Virus record (IMG/VR): IMGVR_UViG_3300037042_003004
Coordinates: 1-47,735 of that record
Strand: one strand, 5' to 3'
DNA from: a virus
Length of the DNA stretch: 47,735 nucleotides
Both the position numbers and the translations under genes were made by a program. The notes under the pieces were generated by a model. That model had not been told where the DNA came from. It ran no database searches and was given only the letters and a program-made list of their open reading frames with translations. Below, one piece after another: positions 40,424-46,560 of the stretch (position 1 is the first letter of the stretch; every line of letters starts with the position of its first letter).

Positions 40424-40558
40424 CTATTTATTTTTCCATTCTTTCCATGTGTCAAAGTCCTTGAGCTTTTCAAGTTCTTTCATTATTTCTATCTGAATTT
40501 TTTTTGCTATAGCCCACATGATAAACATGCCTATAAATAATCCTAATCCAAATTCCAT
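40424..40558 (-). CDS. Small membrane protein (44 aa)
   Basis: MEFGLGLFIGMFIMWAIAKK begins the frame: a membrane helix at the N-terminus followed by a charged amphipathic helix (QIEIMKELEKLKDFDTW). It starts one base after the stop of the 26-residue gene and ends two bases before the ATG of the 132-residue gene, so it fills the gap exactly. Function unknown. The plan (one N-terminal helix, cytoplasmic charged tail) fits a membrane-anchored regulatory peptide. Confidence 0.6.
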   Translation of the reverse strand: MEFGLGLFIGMFIMWAIAKKIQIEIMKELEKLKDFDTWKEWKNK

Positions 40559-40559
40559 A

Positions 40560-40640
40560 TCATTTCTTTTTATTTGTAATCATTAAATATACCCCTACGG
40601 TTATTAAAAAACCACTTAAAATTCCTAATGCAAAGTCCAT
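40560..40640 (-). CDS. Micro membrane protein (26 aa)
   Basis: It reads MDFALGILSGFLITVGVYLM, then ITNKKK: one membrane helix and a basic tail. It starts one base before the next upstream gene's stop and ends one base before the next ATG. The tight fit and shared plan with neighbours support it. It resembles the start of the 44-residue protein (MEFGLGLFIGMF against MDFALGILSGFL), suggesting that the two are duplicates. Confidence 0.55.
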   Translation of the reverse strand: MDFALGILSGFLITVGVYLMITNKKK

Positions 40641-40641
40641 A

Positions 40642-40878
40642 CTACTTAATTTTATCTAGTGGATAACTGTTTAGGATTCTTTCTTGTGTTGGATGCTCTA
40701 CATAGTCTCCATCCGCATTTCTAGCTAAAACAATAGTAGCTTTTTTCAATGCTGCTTCTACATGAAGTTTAGCAAATTCAATTAAGTCAATAGGTTGAAC
40801 ATCATTATAAAAATCCTCTACATTTCTAATACAATCTCTTTGCTGTAAAAACTCTTCTGCTGTTGGTGTTTTTTCCAT
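40642..40878 (-). CDS. Small phage protein (78 aa)
   Basis: An acidic helical protein: EFLQQRDCIRNVEDFYNDVQ, then PIDLIEFAKLHVEAALKKA and a C-terminal NSYPLDKIK. I associate the 'LIEFAKLHVEAALKxA...YPLxxIK' pattern with small proteins in Bacteroidota phages. Function unknown. Its upstream junction (40876-40899) is nearly identical to that of the 61-residue gene. Confidence 0.65.
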   Translation of the reverse strand: MEKTPTAEEFLQQRDCIRNVEDFYNDVQPIDLIEFAKLHVEAALKKATIVLARNADGDYVEHPTQERILNSYPLDKIK

Positions 40879-40899
40879 ACTATTTACGTTTTAAAATTA
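40876..40899 (-). repeat. Junction motif C, copy 2
   Basis: A 24-base sequence spanning the start codon of the 78-residue gene and the stop region of the gene before it. It matches 41080-41103 at 23 of 24 positions. The core on the + strand is TTACGTTTTAAAATTA. Confidence 0.75.
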
Positions 40900-41082
40900 T
40901 TTTGAATAATAATATTTAGACAATGCATCCTTTGCTCCTTGCTCAGTGTCATCATCAGAATACACTTCAATCTCTAGTCCATTTACTTTTCCATTTACTA
41001 CAAACTTTTTTCCAGGATAAATAGATGGTCTTATACTTATTATCTCTACATGAATAGAGTTTGAGCTATATCTTAACTGCAT
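40897..41082 (-). CDS. Small beta-rich protein (61 aa)
   Basis: Strands (SNSIHVEIISIRP; KKFVVNGKVNGLEIEVYSDD) are followed by a short helix (EQGAKDALSKYYYSK). Not recognised. It starts two bases after the 177-residue gene and its end overlaps motif C. It could be a small RNA- or protein-binding domain; there is no evidence either way. Confidence 0.55.
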   Translation of the reverse strand: MQLRYSSNSIHVEIISIRPSIYPGKKFVVNGKVNGLEIEVYSDDDTEQGAKDALSKYYYSK

Positions 41083-41103
41083 ACTACTTACGTTTTAAAA
41101 TTA
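41080..41103 (-). repeat. Junction motif C, copy 1
   Basis: A 24-base sequence covering the last codons and stop of the 177-residue gene and the ATG of the 61-residue gene. It differs from the copy at 40876-40899 at a single base. In the gene direction it reads TTTTAAAACGTAAGTAGT followed by ATG. Confidence 0.75.
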
Positions 41104-41617
41104 AACAACCACCTGCATCAAGGAGAGGTACTACGTCATACTCAATCTGTTTCCCTCCATTATATCTAACATTTTCAGATTTCATTTTTATAATAACCTC
41201 CCATTCAGATGGTTGTAGTGATTGGATAATTTGAGTTTCATTATAGTCAAACTCCTTTTCTGTTTCCCACTCTGAAATTCTTGTAACGACAATACCTTCT
41301 CTTGATAATTCAATTGTTTTAAGTATATCCCTCTCACTAAACTTCTTATCACCAAGAATAGATAGTGCTTTTTGGAAGCCTTTTTTTATAAAGTCATCTT
41401 CTATTTTTGAATTACCTCTACAATATTTATCAATCAACTCATCCAAATCATAGCCATGCTCAATTGCTTGGCAGTTTTTGAGGGATAGTTTTCCTAATAA
41501 ATTATCTCTAAATTCTTGCGTTGCGTAGCCTACAAAATCTTCATTTGCAAATGCAACATATTCACCATTTATTTTAAGTGAATAAGCATTTCCATTCTTA
41601 ATTAGTTTTGCTTTCAT
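41084..41617 (-). CDS. Uncharacterised accessory protein (177 aa)
   Basis: The N-terminus is MKAKLIKNGNAYSLKINGEY, then FVGYATQEFRDNLLGKLSLK. A central segment (FQKALSILGDKKFSERDILK) and a C-terminal part with SEWEVIIKMKSENVRYN and LLDAGGCLILKRK follow. I do not recognise a named domain. The start is fixed by junction motif B, which places its ATG directly after an A/T-rich repeat. It is probably cytoplasmic. Confidence 0.65.
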   Translation of the reverse strand: MKAKLIKNGNAYSLKINGEYVAFANEDFVGYATQEFRDNLLGKLSLKNCQAIEHGYDLDELIDKYCRGNSKIEDDFIKKGFQKALSILGDKKFSERDILKTIELSREGIVVTRISEWETEKEFDYNETQIIQSLQPSEWEVIIKMKSENVRYNGGKQIEYDVVPLLDAGGCLILKRK

Positions 41618-41633
41618 CTTATTCTGATTTAAA
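41615..41633 (-). repeat. Junction motif B, copy 1
   Basis: In the gene direction TTTAAATCAGAATAAG then ATG. It is the leader of the 177-residue gene and lies in the short gap after the 24-residue membrane protein. Confidence 0.7.
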
Positions 41634-41635
41634 GG

Positions 41636-41710
41636 TTAATGATTATTATTTTTAATCATCCAAAATAAAAACATCAACTGTGCTGTTATTATTATAATAA
41701 ATGTTACCAT
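41636..41710 (-). CDS. Micro membrane protein (24 aa)
   Basis: The frame reads MVTFIIIITAQLMFLFWMIK, then NNNH: one membrane helix with a short polar end. Its ATG follows junction motif B just after the stop of the preceding gene, and it accounts for the otherwise empty 94-base gap. Function unknown. Confidence 0.5.
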   Translation of the reverse strand: MVTFIIIITAQLMFLFWMIKNNNH

Positions 41711-41726
41711 CTTATTCTGATTTAGA
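41708..41726 (-). repeat. Junction motif B, copy 2
   Basis: TCTAAATCAGAATAAG then ATG in the gene direction. It covers the last codons (KSE, stop) of the 58-residue gene and the start of the 24-residue membrane protein. Confidence 0.7.
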
Positions 41727-41888
41727 TAATTTGATTTCATTAATTCCCCATTCATTAAATCCTTTGATAAATCCTCTTATAATAATATCTTGTGATTCAT
41801 CATCAAATAGTGTAAGTAACTCATCAGCTACGTTATATCCAACATTATAACCACTTTGCTCTAGTTCTTCTTTTTCTTCTTCTGTCAT
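41712..41888 (-). CDS. Small acidic protein (58 aa)
   Basis: MTEEEKEELEQSGYNVGYNV is followed by helices with DELLTLFDDESQDIIIRGFI and KGFNEWGINEIKLSKSE. The start is ATG 41888 after junction motif B. An in-frame ATG at 41927 would extend it 13 residues into the upstream gene, where the extra residues only reflect that gene's 3' end. Not recognised. Highly acidic small phage proteins often act as inhibitors or DNA mimics; that is speculation here. Confidence 0.55.
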   Translation of the reverse strand: MTEEEKEELEQSGYNVGYNVADELLTLFDDESQDIIIRGFIKGFNEWGINEIKLSKSE

Positions 41889-41904
41889 TTTATTCTGATT
41901 TAAA
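41886..41904 (-). repeat. Junction motif B, copy 3
   Basis: TTTAAATCAGAATAAA then ATG in the gene direction. It covers the final codons (KSE, stop) of the 78-residue membrane protein and the start of the 58-residue protein. Confidence 0.7.
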
Positions 41905-42126
41905 TGTTTGATTAAAAATGTCTTCATAATATAATCTTTTCCTTGCTCTCAAATCTGTTAGATTTAGGTCCTTATGTTCTTTGTATTGAAAAACTTTTTT
42001 ATCTTTTTTTTCTTTTGTCTCAACTATATTTACAGTTTTTCTTAAAGCAACCATAGCTGATAATAATACAATAAAAGCTAGTACTAATATTATTTTCTTT
42101 TCAACTTCTTCATTTAGTCTTGCCAT
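41890..42126 (-). CDS. Small membrane protein (78 aa)
   Basis: An N-terminal membrane helix at about 9-27 (KKIILVLAFIVLLSAMVAL) precedes a basic, helical cytoplasmic or periplasmic tail (KEKKDKKVFQYKEHKDLNL; DLRARKRLYYEDIFNQTF). No family is recognised. The gene lies 12 bases downstream of junction motif A copy 4 and ends in motif B. It is one of several membrane proteins in this region, so an effect on the host envelope is plausible. Confidence 0.6.
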   Translation of the reverse strand: MARLNEEVEKKIILVLAFIVLLSAMVALRKTVNIVETKEKKDKKVFQYKEHKDLNLTDLRARKRLYYEDIFNQTFKSE

Positions 42127-42138
42127 AGTATTTATTTT

Positions 42139-42152
42139 TGTGGAACGTGAAT
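42139..42152 (-). repeat. Junction motif A, copy 4
   Basis: The same 14-base core, starting within the stop codon of the 83-residue gene and ending 12 bases before the ATG of the 78-residue membrane protein. Flanking bases CACTTGTT match copy 5 with one difference. Confidence 0.85.
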
Positions 42153-42403
42153 CACTTGTTTATATTCATTATGCGCCTATATTCTTCTGTCGATAAAAAA
42201 TTGTATCCTTTACCATACTGCGCTCTTGCTAATAGCACAGTTAAAGGCTTCTCGTATTCATCAAACTCATATAAGCCATAATTAAACGTATCGTACTCTG
42301 TTTCTGCCATTTCTTTTAGCGTGTCTATTAAAGACTCAAAGCCTAAATCATCTAATATATCGCAAGCTTCATCACCGAATAATATATATACTTTCTTTTC
42401 CAT
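42152..42403 (-). CDS. Small acidic protein (83 aa)
   Basis: An alpha/beta protein (MEKKVYILFGDEACDILDDL; FESLIDTLKEMAETEYDTFN; YGLYEFDEYEKPLTVLLARA) with a C-terminal YGKGYNFLSTEEYRRIMN. The strong negative charge and small size resemble anti-host or regulatory phage proteins, but no family is recognised. The gene lies five bases from the secreted-protein gene and is followed by motif A. Confidence 0.6.
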   Translation of the reverse strand: MEKKVYILFGDEACDILDDLGFESLIDTLKEMAETEYDTFNYGLYEFDEYEKPLTVLLARAQYGKGYNFLSTEEYRRIMNINK

Positions 42404-42408
42404 ACTAC

Positions 42409-42861
42409 TTATTTATTAAGAATATAATTGTAAGCTGAAGTACTTTTTGACATATTGAAATTATAAATCTCATCATCACAATAGCTTTCATTTACCCTTA
42501 TCTTAAGAGATGTACAAGCCTTGAAGTCCTCAAATACATCACTTGTAGTTAAGTCTAGCATAAAGAATAAGCAGGTATTGTCATTTGATTTTACGCAGTT
42601 GAAAGAATATTTTTTACTCTCTCCATTTACCATAAATGCTAAATCAACATTAGGATTTTCATCACAAAAATACCCACCTCTCAAATAGAATAGGATATCT
42701 CCATCTACATTCTCTAACTTGAGGAATCCGTTGTTATTAGTTTCTGTATAGGCAATTCTATACTTCTCATCAAATCCATTATCTACGACTTGATATGCCC
42801 ATTGTGCTGATGAATTAAATCCAACTAGCATAAGACCAACTGTTACGATTAACTTTTTCAT
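42409..42861 (-). CDS. Secreted phage protein of unknown function (150 aa)
   Basis: A signal peptide MKKLIVTVGLMLVGFNSSAQ has the SSAQ cleavage site typical of Bacteroidota. The mature part is beta-rich (RIAYTETNNNGFLKLENVDG; VDLAFMVNGESKKYSFNCVK; CTSLKIRVNESYCDDEIYNF) with several cysteines. It looks like a small periplasmic or surface-exposed beta-sandwich. Its leader follows the structured 310-base gap and includes a 10-base tandem repeat. An exported protein in an early operon suggests envelope modification or exclusion of other phages. Confidence 0.65.
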   Translation of the reverse strand: MKKLIVTVGLMLVGFNSSAQWAYQVVDNGFDEKYRIAYTETNNNGFLKLENVDGDILFYLRGGYFCDENPNVDLAFMVNGESKKYSFNCVKSNDNTCLFFMLDLTTSDVFEDFKACTSLKIRVNESYCDDEIYNFNMSKSTSAYNYILNK

Positions 42862-43171
42862 TTTGTTTTTTTTGATTTGTTACTGTTAATTACTGTTAAT
42901 TATAGCGATGCTATTATACTGCATATATCCTACACAGCATTAATCCCTTGTTTAATAGGGCTATTCCCAACTAATGACACTTCCCTCTGCGACCTTTACT
43001 TATTTATTCTTGCTTTCGCAATAGGCTATTTGGTTTACTTATTAATATCACCTTTCGGTATGCAGTACCCGTTGTTAAGCATTCAAACATTGCGGGATTT
43101 ATTTCTAATAAGCATTCATTATGAGACGTTGATTTTTTTAATGATGTCCAACGGCATACAACACCAATATT
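42862..43171 (-). other. Gene-free structured stretch (possible ncRNA or leader)
   Basis: This 310-base gap holds no convincing frame. On the gene strand it contains two GNRA-loop hairpins, ACC-GAAA-GGT (43059-43050) and TTGC-GAAA-GCAA (43021-43010). The hairpin GGTA-CTGCA-TACC overlaps the first. CCCG/CGGG (43068-43071 with 43093-43096), CCCT/AGGG (42945-42960) and ATAGC/GCTAT (42902-42914) also pair. A perfect tandem repeat TACTGTTAAT fills 42881-42900. It could be a structured RNA, a long regulatory leader of the secreted-protein gene, or an origin. Confidence 0.4.
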
Positions 43172-43268
43172 TAAGGCATAAAAAAGCCCAAACAATGCAT
43201 CCACTCACTATTTGGGCTTAAAATGTTCCCCTTTGAAACATCTAAAATCTTTGTATATGTGGATGAAT
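43172..43268 (-). ncRNA. Candidate ~95-base small RNA with a pseudoknot
   Basis: It would begin just downstream of the TATCTTTG box and end at the terminator. Its elements, in the transcribed direction, are CATCCAC near the 5' end (43265-43259), a hairpin ATGTTTC-loop-GGAACAT (43241-43223), and a 9-pair terminator stem whose 18-base loop contains GTGGATG (43204-43198). GTGGATG is exactly complementary to the 5' CATCCAC. Promoter, hairpins and terminator are all in register, with no open frame. Confidence 0.5.
43180..43219 (-). terminator. Rho-independent terminator, leftward
   Basis: AAGCCCAAA and TTTGGGCTT (43219-43211 and 43192-43184) form a perfect nine-pair stem with an 18-base loop, followed by TTTT A in the transcribed direction. 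It ends the amidoligase-to-129-residue transcript and any small RNA started at the adjacent -7 box. Confidence 0.8.
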
Positions 43269-43274
43269 TTTCAC

Positions 43275-43282
43275 CAAAGATA
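43275..43282 (-). promoter_or_regulatory. Candidate -7 box (TATCTTTG)
   Basis: TATCTTTG on the - strand matches TAnnTTTG. It lies after the stop of the 129-residue gene with no gene start nearby, so its product would be the small RNA. No clear -33 TTG is present. Confidence 0.4.
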
Positions 43283-43300
43283 TAAAATATTTCAAAATAA

Positions 43301-43690
43301 CTAATTTAATAGAGAAAAAATTTGTTCTTTTTTCTTTTGGTCAATGTGTTTGCTTGACAGTTGCACTAAATCTATATCCAATTGGATATGAAGCCCTGTA
43401 TTGGCTATGTTCATTAGTAATAAGGTATTATTTACAGCTAAAATTGACCCAGGTATGTAATCTACGGGTATGGGTAACATGGGAAGTTTCTTATCTTCTA
43501 GCACTGCTTCCAATACATTTTCCCAAAATTGATACCCTTGTTTAGATTCGTCCCAATCAAATAAGCACATTAAATCATGCGCTATACATAGACTTGGATT
43601 ACTTAAATCGTCTGTTTTTCTGACGTTATTAATAACTGCATCTACATATCTAGGAGGTAAATAATTAAGTAAGGATTCTAATATTGTCAT
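43301..43690 (-). CDS. Uncharacterised protein (129 aa)
   Basis: The N-terminal half is helical with aromatic residues (LLNYLPPRYVDAVINNVRKT; SLCIAHDLMCLFDWDESKQG; YQFWENVLEAVLEDKKLPML). The C-terminal half has hydrophobic strands (GSILAVNNTLLLMNIANTGL). Not recognised. Its ATG overlaps the TGA of the 43-residue membrane protein (ATGA), and it is the last gene before a terminator. It therefore belongs to the same transcript as the amidoligase genes upstream. Confidence 0.6.
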   Translation of the reverse strand: MTILESLLNYLPPRYVDAVINNVRKTDDLSNPSLCIAHDLMCLFDWDESKQGYQFWENVLEAVLEDKKLPMLPIPVDYIPGSILAVNNTLLLMNIANTGLHIQLDIDLVQLSSKHIDQKKKEQIFSLLN

Positions 43691-43818
43691 TGTTTTCTGA
43701 ACATTACATTAAAAAAGTAATAAATAATGAAGACTGAAATAAACACTGTAACAGCTACATGGCAAATAACTTCTATCGTACCTGACAATATTATTAAAAA
43801 TTTTTTAATCATAGGCAT
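43687..43818 (-). CDS. Small membrane protein (43 aa)
   Basis: MPMIKKFLIILSGTIEVICH leads into VAVTVFISVFIIYYFFNVMF and RKQ: one long or two short membrane segments with basic ends. It overlaps its upstream partner by 14 bases and its downstream partner by 4 (ATGA). Coupling on both sides supports it as real. Function unknown; a small antiholin-like or membrane regulator is possible. Confidence 0.6.
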   Translation of the reverse strand: MPMIKKFLIILSGTIEVICHVAVTVFISVFIIYYFFNVMFRKQ

Positions 43819-43951
43819 TTGTTTTAGTTAATAAATTAGTTAGTTGAATATTTACACAAAGTTTATAGTTACTCTTAACGCACCTCTGTATATACATTTT
43901 ATTATTAGAATGACTTTCTACAGACTGCCATAGCCTCAACATTTTTTGCAT
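43805..43951 (-). CDS. Small protein (48 aa), first after motif A copy 3
   Basis: The frame starts MQKMLRLWQSVESHSNNKMY and ends LLTKTNAYD. It is basic at the start and polar later, with two cysteines. It begins 33 bases after motif A, the same arrangement as the amidoligase and amidotransferase genes, and its 3' end overlaps the 43-residue gene. No family is recognised, and base composition is not decisive at this length. Confidence 0.45.
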   Translation of the reverse strand: MQKMLRLWQSVESHSNNKMYIQRCVKSNYKLCVNIQLTNLLTKTNAYD

Positions 43952-43984
43952 ATCTATATTGCTTATAGAAGTCTTTATTCCGAG

Positions 43985-44007
43985 TTGTGGAACGTGAATT
44001 ACGCTCC
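43985..44007 (-). repeat. Junction motif A, copy 3 (23-base form)
   Basis: A 23-base match to the copies at 45538 and 46561. It covers the last codons (Gly-Ala, stop) of the 503-residue amidoligase and runs to 33 bases before the next ATG. Confidence 0.9.
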
Positions 44008-45510
44008 TAAAGATAGAGAGTCTTGAAGACCATCTGTAGGCACATCTGTAAGGTCAACAAAGCTTAACTTTTTATGGTTGAAGTTTCTACTAAACGTTAC
44101 AAACATTCCTATCTTATTGATAATTTCAGCTTGAGTATATACCTTTCTTAAGTGTAGATATAACTTAGACTTTTGATTGCATAGCATTTTTAACACATCA
44201 GTCTCTGACTTATTGATGTTGTTACACATAATACGCATTAAGTCTTGTCTCCATAATAGATTCTCTATGCTTTTTACAGCACTGAAGATTCTTATCTCAA
44301 GAACGTTACGTTTGATGAATACTGCAGCGTATTTATCAGCATCAGAAGATAGGTATTGATGCTTCTCTTTAGCCATAGAGTAATGCTTATCAATTCTGCT
44401 CTCATACATAGAGTATAACAAAGGCATGAAGGCACTAAGTCCCTCAAACAATTCTTTAGTATTGTATTCGCTAGAGGCAATATTAATATGCCCTCCACAG
44501 TTGCTAGATGACTTTGCATTTATCAATTGCTGAAGGTCTTCACTGTTACTAATCTCCTTTTCCATTTGATTAGAGAACATGTCAAACGCAGGGGAAACTA
44601 ACTCATACCCTATAGACCTATCAAGGCTAGAGTCAGCCTCTTTAATCCATTCTGTCTCTCTATACAAAACTGTAGCTTCTATACTAGAAGCTTCTTTGTC
44701 TTCCTTCTCAATCTCGAATCCAATAGAGAACTTTGGTGTTTCATGTGAAAATCTGAATACTCTACTAAGTGAGTGGTATCTAGCCGTTGTAACTTGCGTT
44801 CCCCAACTACAAGTTCTATCATTGTACACAAACCCATGAGCCTCTGCTATAGAGCCATTATAATACCAAGTATCATTTTCATCTACATAAACGGCACTAC
44901 AGTTTACAAACCATGATGATTCATCATCTGTATCTTCACTCCAATACCCACAGTGTAAATCATCTTGCTCTCTGTCTATGTAGCAATTATGGTAATCAGA
45001 ATAAACAACAGCGCTTGAGTATAGACTTCTATTACGCTCGTAGTGGCTCTTATGAAAGTAATTTCTTCCATACATAGCTGTAGCATGTGCAATAAGTATT
45101 CTTCCATCAGAGAATCTTGAATTAACAGTAATGTCTGTTATTTCAGCAGCATATTCACCATATACAAGGTAACTCAACATTGATGAGCGATTTCTTGATA
45201 TAGCCTCTAATGATGTTGAAGCAACGTAGTCACTTCCATTATAATCATCATCTGTTAAACAACCTACAGGGTAATATGTAAGCATATTATCGTAGTCTAA
45301 TCCTGTTGCTGTGATTACGATACAATTCATTCCAAGATACTTAGTAATTGTAGCTAAAGGTGACTCATAAGGAATTACTACTGTTCCATTTGGTTCGTAG
45401 CTTCCCCATTGAACTCCAATAGCATTTTCACCCAGGTTATCTAGGATTGATTTAATATGATTGGACGTTAATCCAAATGCTTTAATATAGCATGGTCTAT
45501 TTATTTTCAT
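43999..45510 (-). CDS. Amidoligase-family (COOH-NH2 ligase) protein with long N-terminal domain (503 aa)
   Basis: The C-terminal 245 residues carry the Amidoligase_2 core: FSIGFEIEKED (261-271, metal/ATP-binding Glu residues), EADSSLD (291-297), GYELVSPAFD (301-310) and CGGHINIASSEYN (338-350). They end with a helical part containing VLEIRIFSAVKSIENLLWRQ. These proteins are ATP-grasp/glutamine-synthetase-like ligases that join an amine to a carboxyl group. The first 250 residues are an extra domain rich in Tyr/Asp/Cys, with ILIAHATAMYGRNYFH and repeated Y-x-D/E-Y-H elements, perhaps substrate-binding. It is paralogous to the 378-residue gene and lies directly downstream of the glutamine amidotransferase, which could supply ammonia. 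The substrate is unknown. Confidence 0.82.
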   Translation of the reverse strand: MKINRPCYIKAFGLTSNHIKSILDNLGENAIGVQWGSYEPNGTVVIPYESPLATITKYLGMNCIVITATGLDYDNMLTYYPVGCLTDDDYNGSDYVASTSLEAISRNRSSMLSYLVYGEYAAEITDITVNSRFSDGRILIAHATAMYGRNYFHKSHYERNRSLYSSAVVYSDYHNCYIDREQDDLHCGYWSEDTDDESSWFVNCSAVYVDENDTWYYNGSIAEAHGFVYNDRTCSWGTQVTTARYHSLSRVFRFSHETPKFSIGFEIEKEDKEASSIEATVLYRETEWIKEADSSLDRSIGYELVSPAFDMFSNQMEKEISNSEDLQQLINAKSSSNCGGHINIASSEYNTKELFEGLSAFMPLLYSMYESRIDKHYSMAKEKHQYLSSDADKYAAVFIKRNVLEIRIFSAVKSIENLLWRQDLMRIMCNNINKSETDVLKMLCNQKSKLYLHLRKVYTQAEIINKIGMFVTFSRNFNHKKLSFVDLTDVPTDGLQDSLSLGA

Positions 45511-45537
45511 GATTTTGAATTTAAATTATTAATACTG

Positions 45538-45560
45538 TTGTGGAACGTGAATTACGCTCC
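45538..45560 (-). repeat. Junction motif A, copy 2 (23-base form)
   Basis: Identical 23-base sequence covering Gly-Ala-stop of the amidotransferase gene and continuing into the leader of the 503-residue amidoligase gene, 27 bases before its ATG. Confidence 0.9.
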
Positions 45561-46532
45561 TAAATCGCCTTTGTAACTACCATCTGCATTAAGAAATTCT
45601 TTTGTGCATTTACGGCACATATCCATATTAAATTCAACTGCATATGTTAAATGCGCTTCATACTCTACCTCTTGACAGCAAGAGCATGTCCCAAGTTTCT
45701 CATCTTCAAATCCAAATGCATCTAGGTTTGCTTGAGCAAGAGTTATTTGTTGTTCTATTTTATTTGTAGCTTTTTCTTTATCTATTCTGCATGAATAACA
45801 TTGATAGTCTGCTTTCTCTTTGACTGAGTATAGTTTACTTGAGCATGTATCACAGAACTCGCTGTCTGCTGAATACCATGAATTACCTCCTCTTGCCCAA
45901 GCGTCTGCTTGTCCTGATGTATATCCTGCACTACCACTACCAAAAGACTTGTATTTTTTAACACCACCAAAGTCAACATAGTTATTAACTTTCTCATAGC
46001 TACGGTTAGAGAACCAACAGCCCATATACCAATGACCTGCTTCTTCGTTAACGATACAGTATTCATCTTGAGCATTAAGGAACACAAGCTTACTTCCTTT
46101 GCCAATAAAGTCAGCCAACATATCCATGATATCAGGATTATGCTCGAATCCTGGCTTTAGATTCTTAAGTATATTCTCATTGAACATGTATGTATCGGAA
46201 TGTAACTTAGAGTCTTCTATATTGTAAATCATTCCATTGTGTATGAATCCGATATTATCGTCTACAAGGAACGGATGACAGTTGCTCTCATTTACAAGTC
46301 CATGTGTTGAGATACGGAAGTGAATAAGTATATTATTCTTTTTACCAAAACTTCTCTTGATTTGAATATACGTTTCATAGAAAACATCAAAAGACTTTAA
46401 CTCCTTTGAGGTTTTCATCACTCCATTATCAATATAAAGAATACCTGCACCATCACCATTATTCAACCAACAGTTTTGTAACGCTTCTTTTTTAAGGGTA
46501 GCTACCTTTGTATTTAAAATTGCTATACACAT
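45552..46532 (-). CDS. Class II glutamine amidotransferase with two zinc ribbons (326 aa)
   Basis: The protein starts Met-Cys, so Cys2 becomes the N-terminal nucleophile after Met removal, as in all class II (Ntn) glutamine amidotransferases. The further motifs are HFRISTHG (71-78, glutamine-binding Arg), NCHPF (84-88), FIHNGMI (96-102, the Asn-Gly oxyanion pair) and SDTYMF (112-117). After a Gly/Ser linker come two zinc ribbons: Cys227/230 with Cys245/248, and Cys283/286 with Cys306/309. No synthase domain is fused. It probably hydrolyses glutamine and passes ammonia to the amidoligases encoded on either side. The zinc ribbons could bind the partner, tRNA or the substrate protein. Motif A lies 28 bases upstream of its ATG. 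Confidence 0.9.
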   Translation of the reverse strand: MCIAILNTKVATLKKEALQNCWLNNGDGAGILYIDNGVMKTSKELKSFDVFYETYIQIKRSFGKKNNILIHFRISTHGLVNESNCHPFLVDDNIGFIHNGMIYNIEDSKLHSDTYMFNENILKNLKPGFEHNPDIMDMLADFIGKGSKLVFLNAQDEYCIVNEEAGHWYMGCWFSNRSYEKVNNYVDFGGVKKYKSFGSGSAGYTSGQADAWARGGNSWYSADSEFCDTCSSKLYSVKEKADYQCYSCRIDKEKATNKIEQQITLAQANLDAFGFEDEKLGTCSCCQEVEYEAHLTYAVEFNMDMCRKCTKEFLNADGSYKGDLGA

Positions 46533-46560
46533 TTTATTTTGATTTATTTAGTTTATACTA

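Noticed and set aside
43072-43152. GCTTAAC and GTTGGAC heptamers that fit integron attC core consensus (RYYYAAC/GTTRRRY)
   Set aside because: The order is wrong for a single attC, the arms do not pair well, and such degenerate heptamers are expected about once by chance in this much DNA.
42877-43221. A 114-codon hydrophobic frame on the + strand in the structured gap
   Set aside because: It runs against all neighbours, covers the terminator and the hairpin stems, and has no plausible leader or family pattern; the hydrophobic residues follow from T-rich codons.
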